This document shows, one piece after another, positions 63,932-64,000 of a stretch of DNA of 64,000 nt; the stretch's first letter is position 1; every line of letters starts with the position of its first letter. Position numbers and translations under genes: made by a program. The stretch covers positions 62,001 to 126,000 of the forward strand of contig WIXG01000199.1 of NCBI GenBank assembly GCA_009869945.1. Direction: 5' to 3'. The notes beneath the pieces were generated by a model. The model had not been told where the DNA came from. It ran no database searches and saw only the letters and a list, made by a program, of their open reading frames with translations. Source of the stretch: Mesaphorura yosii (taxonomy: Eukaryota; Arthropoda; Collembola; Poduromorpha; Tullbergiidae).

Positions 63932-64000
63932 GTAAGTCCCTCTTGGGTAGGTTTTGAACTCTGAAACGGACAACGTCAACACAGCTGGCGTGCTTAAACC

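Overview
This is invertebrate animal nuclear DNA with spliced genes: short GT-AG introns (mostly 60-130 bp, a few of 0.6-2.4 kb), pyrimidine-rich acceptors, AATAAA signals and no bacterial features. The encoded proteins look arthropod-like. The Cut homologue has the fly-type N-terminal block, the SSDP homologue ends like fly Ssdp, the corepressor carries a Cys-rich block between its SANT domains that I associate with fly SMRTER, and the last gene starts like fly S6K. I therefore infer an arthropod or close panarthropod relative with compact genes. The species cannot be told from the window.

Layout. 1-10549: about 10.5 kb with no gene I can support, lying 5' of cut. 10550-19739 (+): complete cut/CUX homeobox gene (three CUT domains plus homeodomain, 15 exons). 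22059-23627 (+): small two-pore-domain K+ channel. 24789-26101 (+): predicted single-pass membrane protein with one C2H2 finger on its non-cytoplasmic side, family not recognised. 26589-29180 (-): Vps53. 29937-32234 (-): eIF4H. 33612-34900 (-): Zranb2. 35508-40133 (+): ISWI, divergent from Zranb2 across about 0.6 kb. 41027-44061 (-): Ssdp/SSBP, convergent with ISWI. 45923-51491 (+): receptor tyrosine phosphatase of Ptp69D-like architecture. 53744-62682 (+): nuclear receptor corepressor (SMRTER/NCoR). 63745 to the window end (+): first two exons of a ribosomal S6 kinase with a TOR-signalling motif.

Exon models were built by hand from splice consensus, reading phase and remembered homologues. 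All joined models stay in frame from start to stop; a few acceptors or donors are ambiguous and are flagged. Four products act on chromatin or transcription (Cut, ISWI, Ssdp, SMRTER); the others cover splicing (Zranb2), translation (eIF4H, S6K), endosome-to-Golgi tethering (Vps53), K+ leak current and phosphotyrosine signalling. They look like unrelated neighbours, not one pathway.

I found no clearly new multi-gene system. The items most worth a second look are the membrane-anchored C2H2 protein, a cluster of nested palindromes at 44803-44879, the long gene-free flank of cut, a stop-free 72-nt intron at the start of the cut homeodomain, a GC-AG intron in the corepressor and a possible 21-nt microexon in Ssdp.
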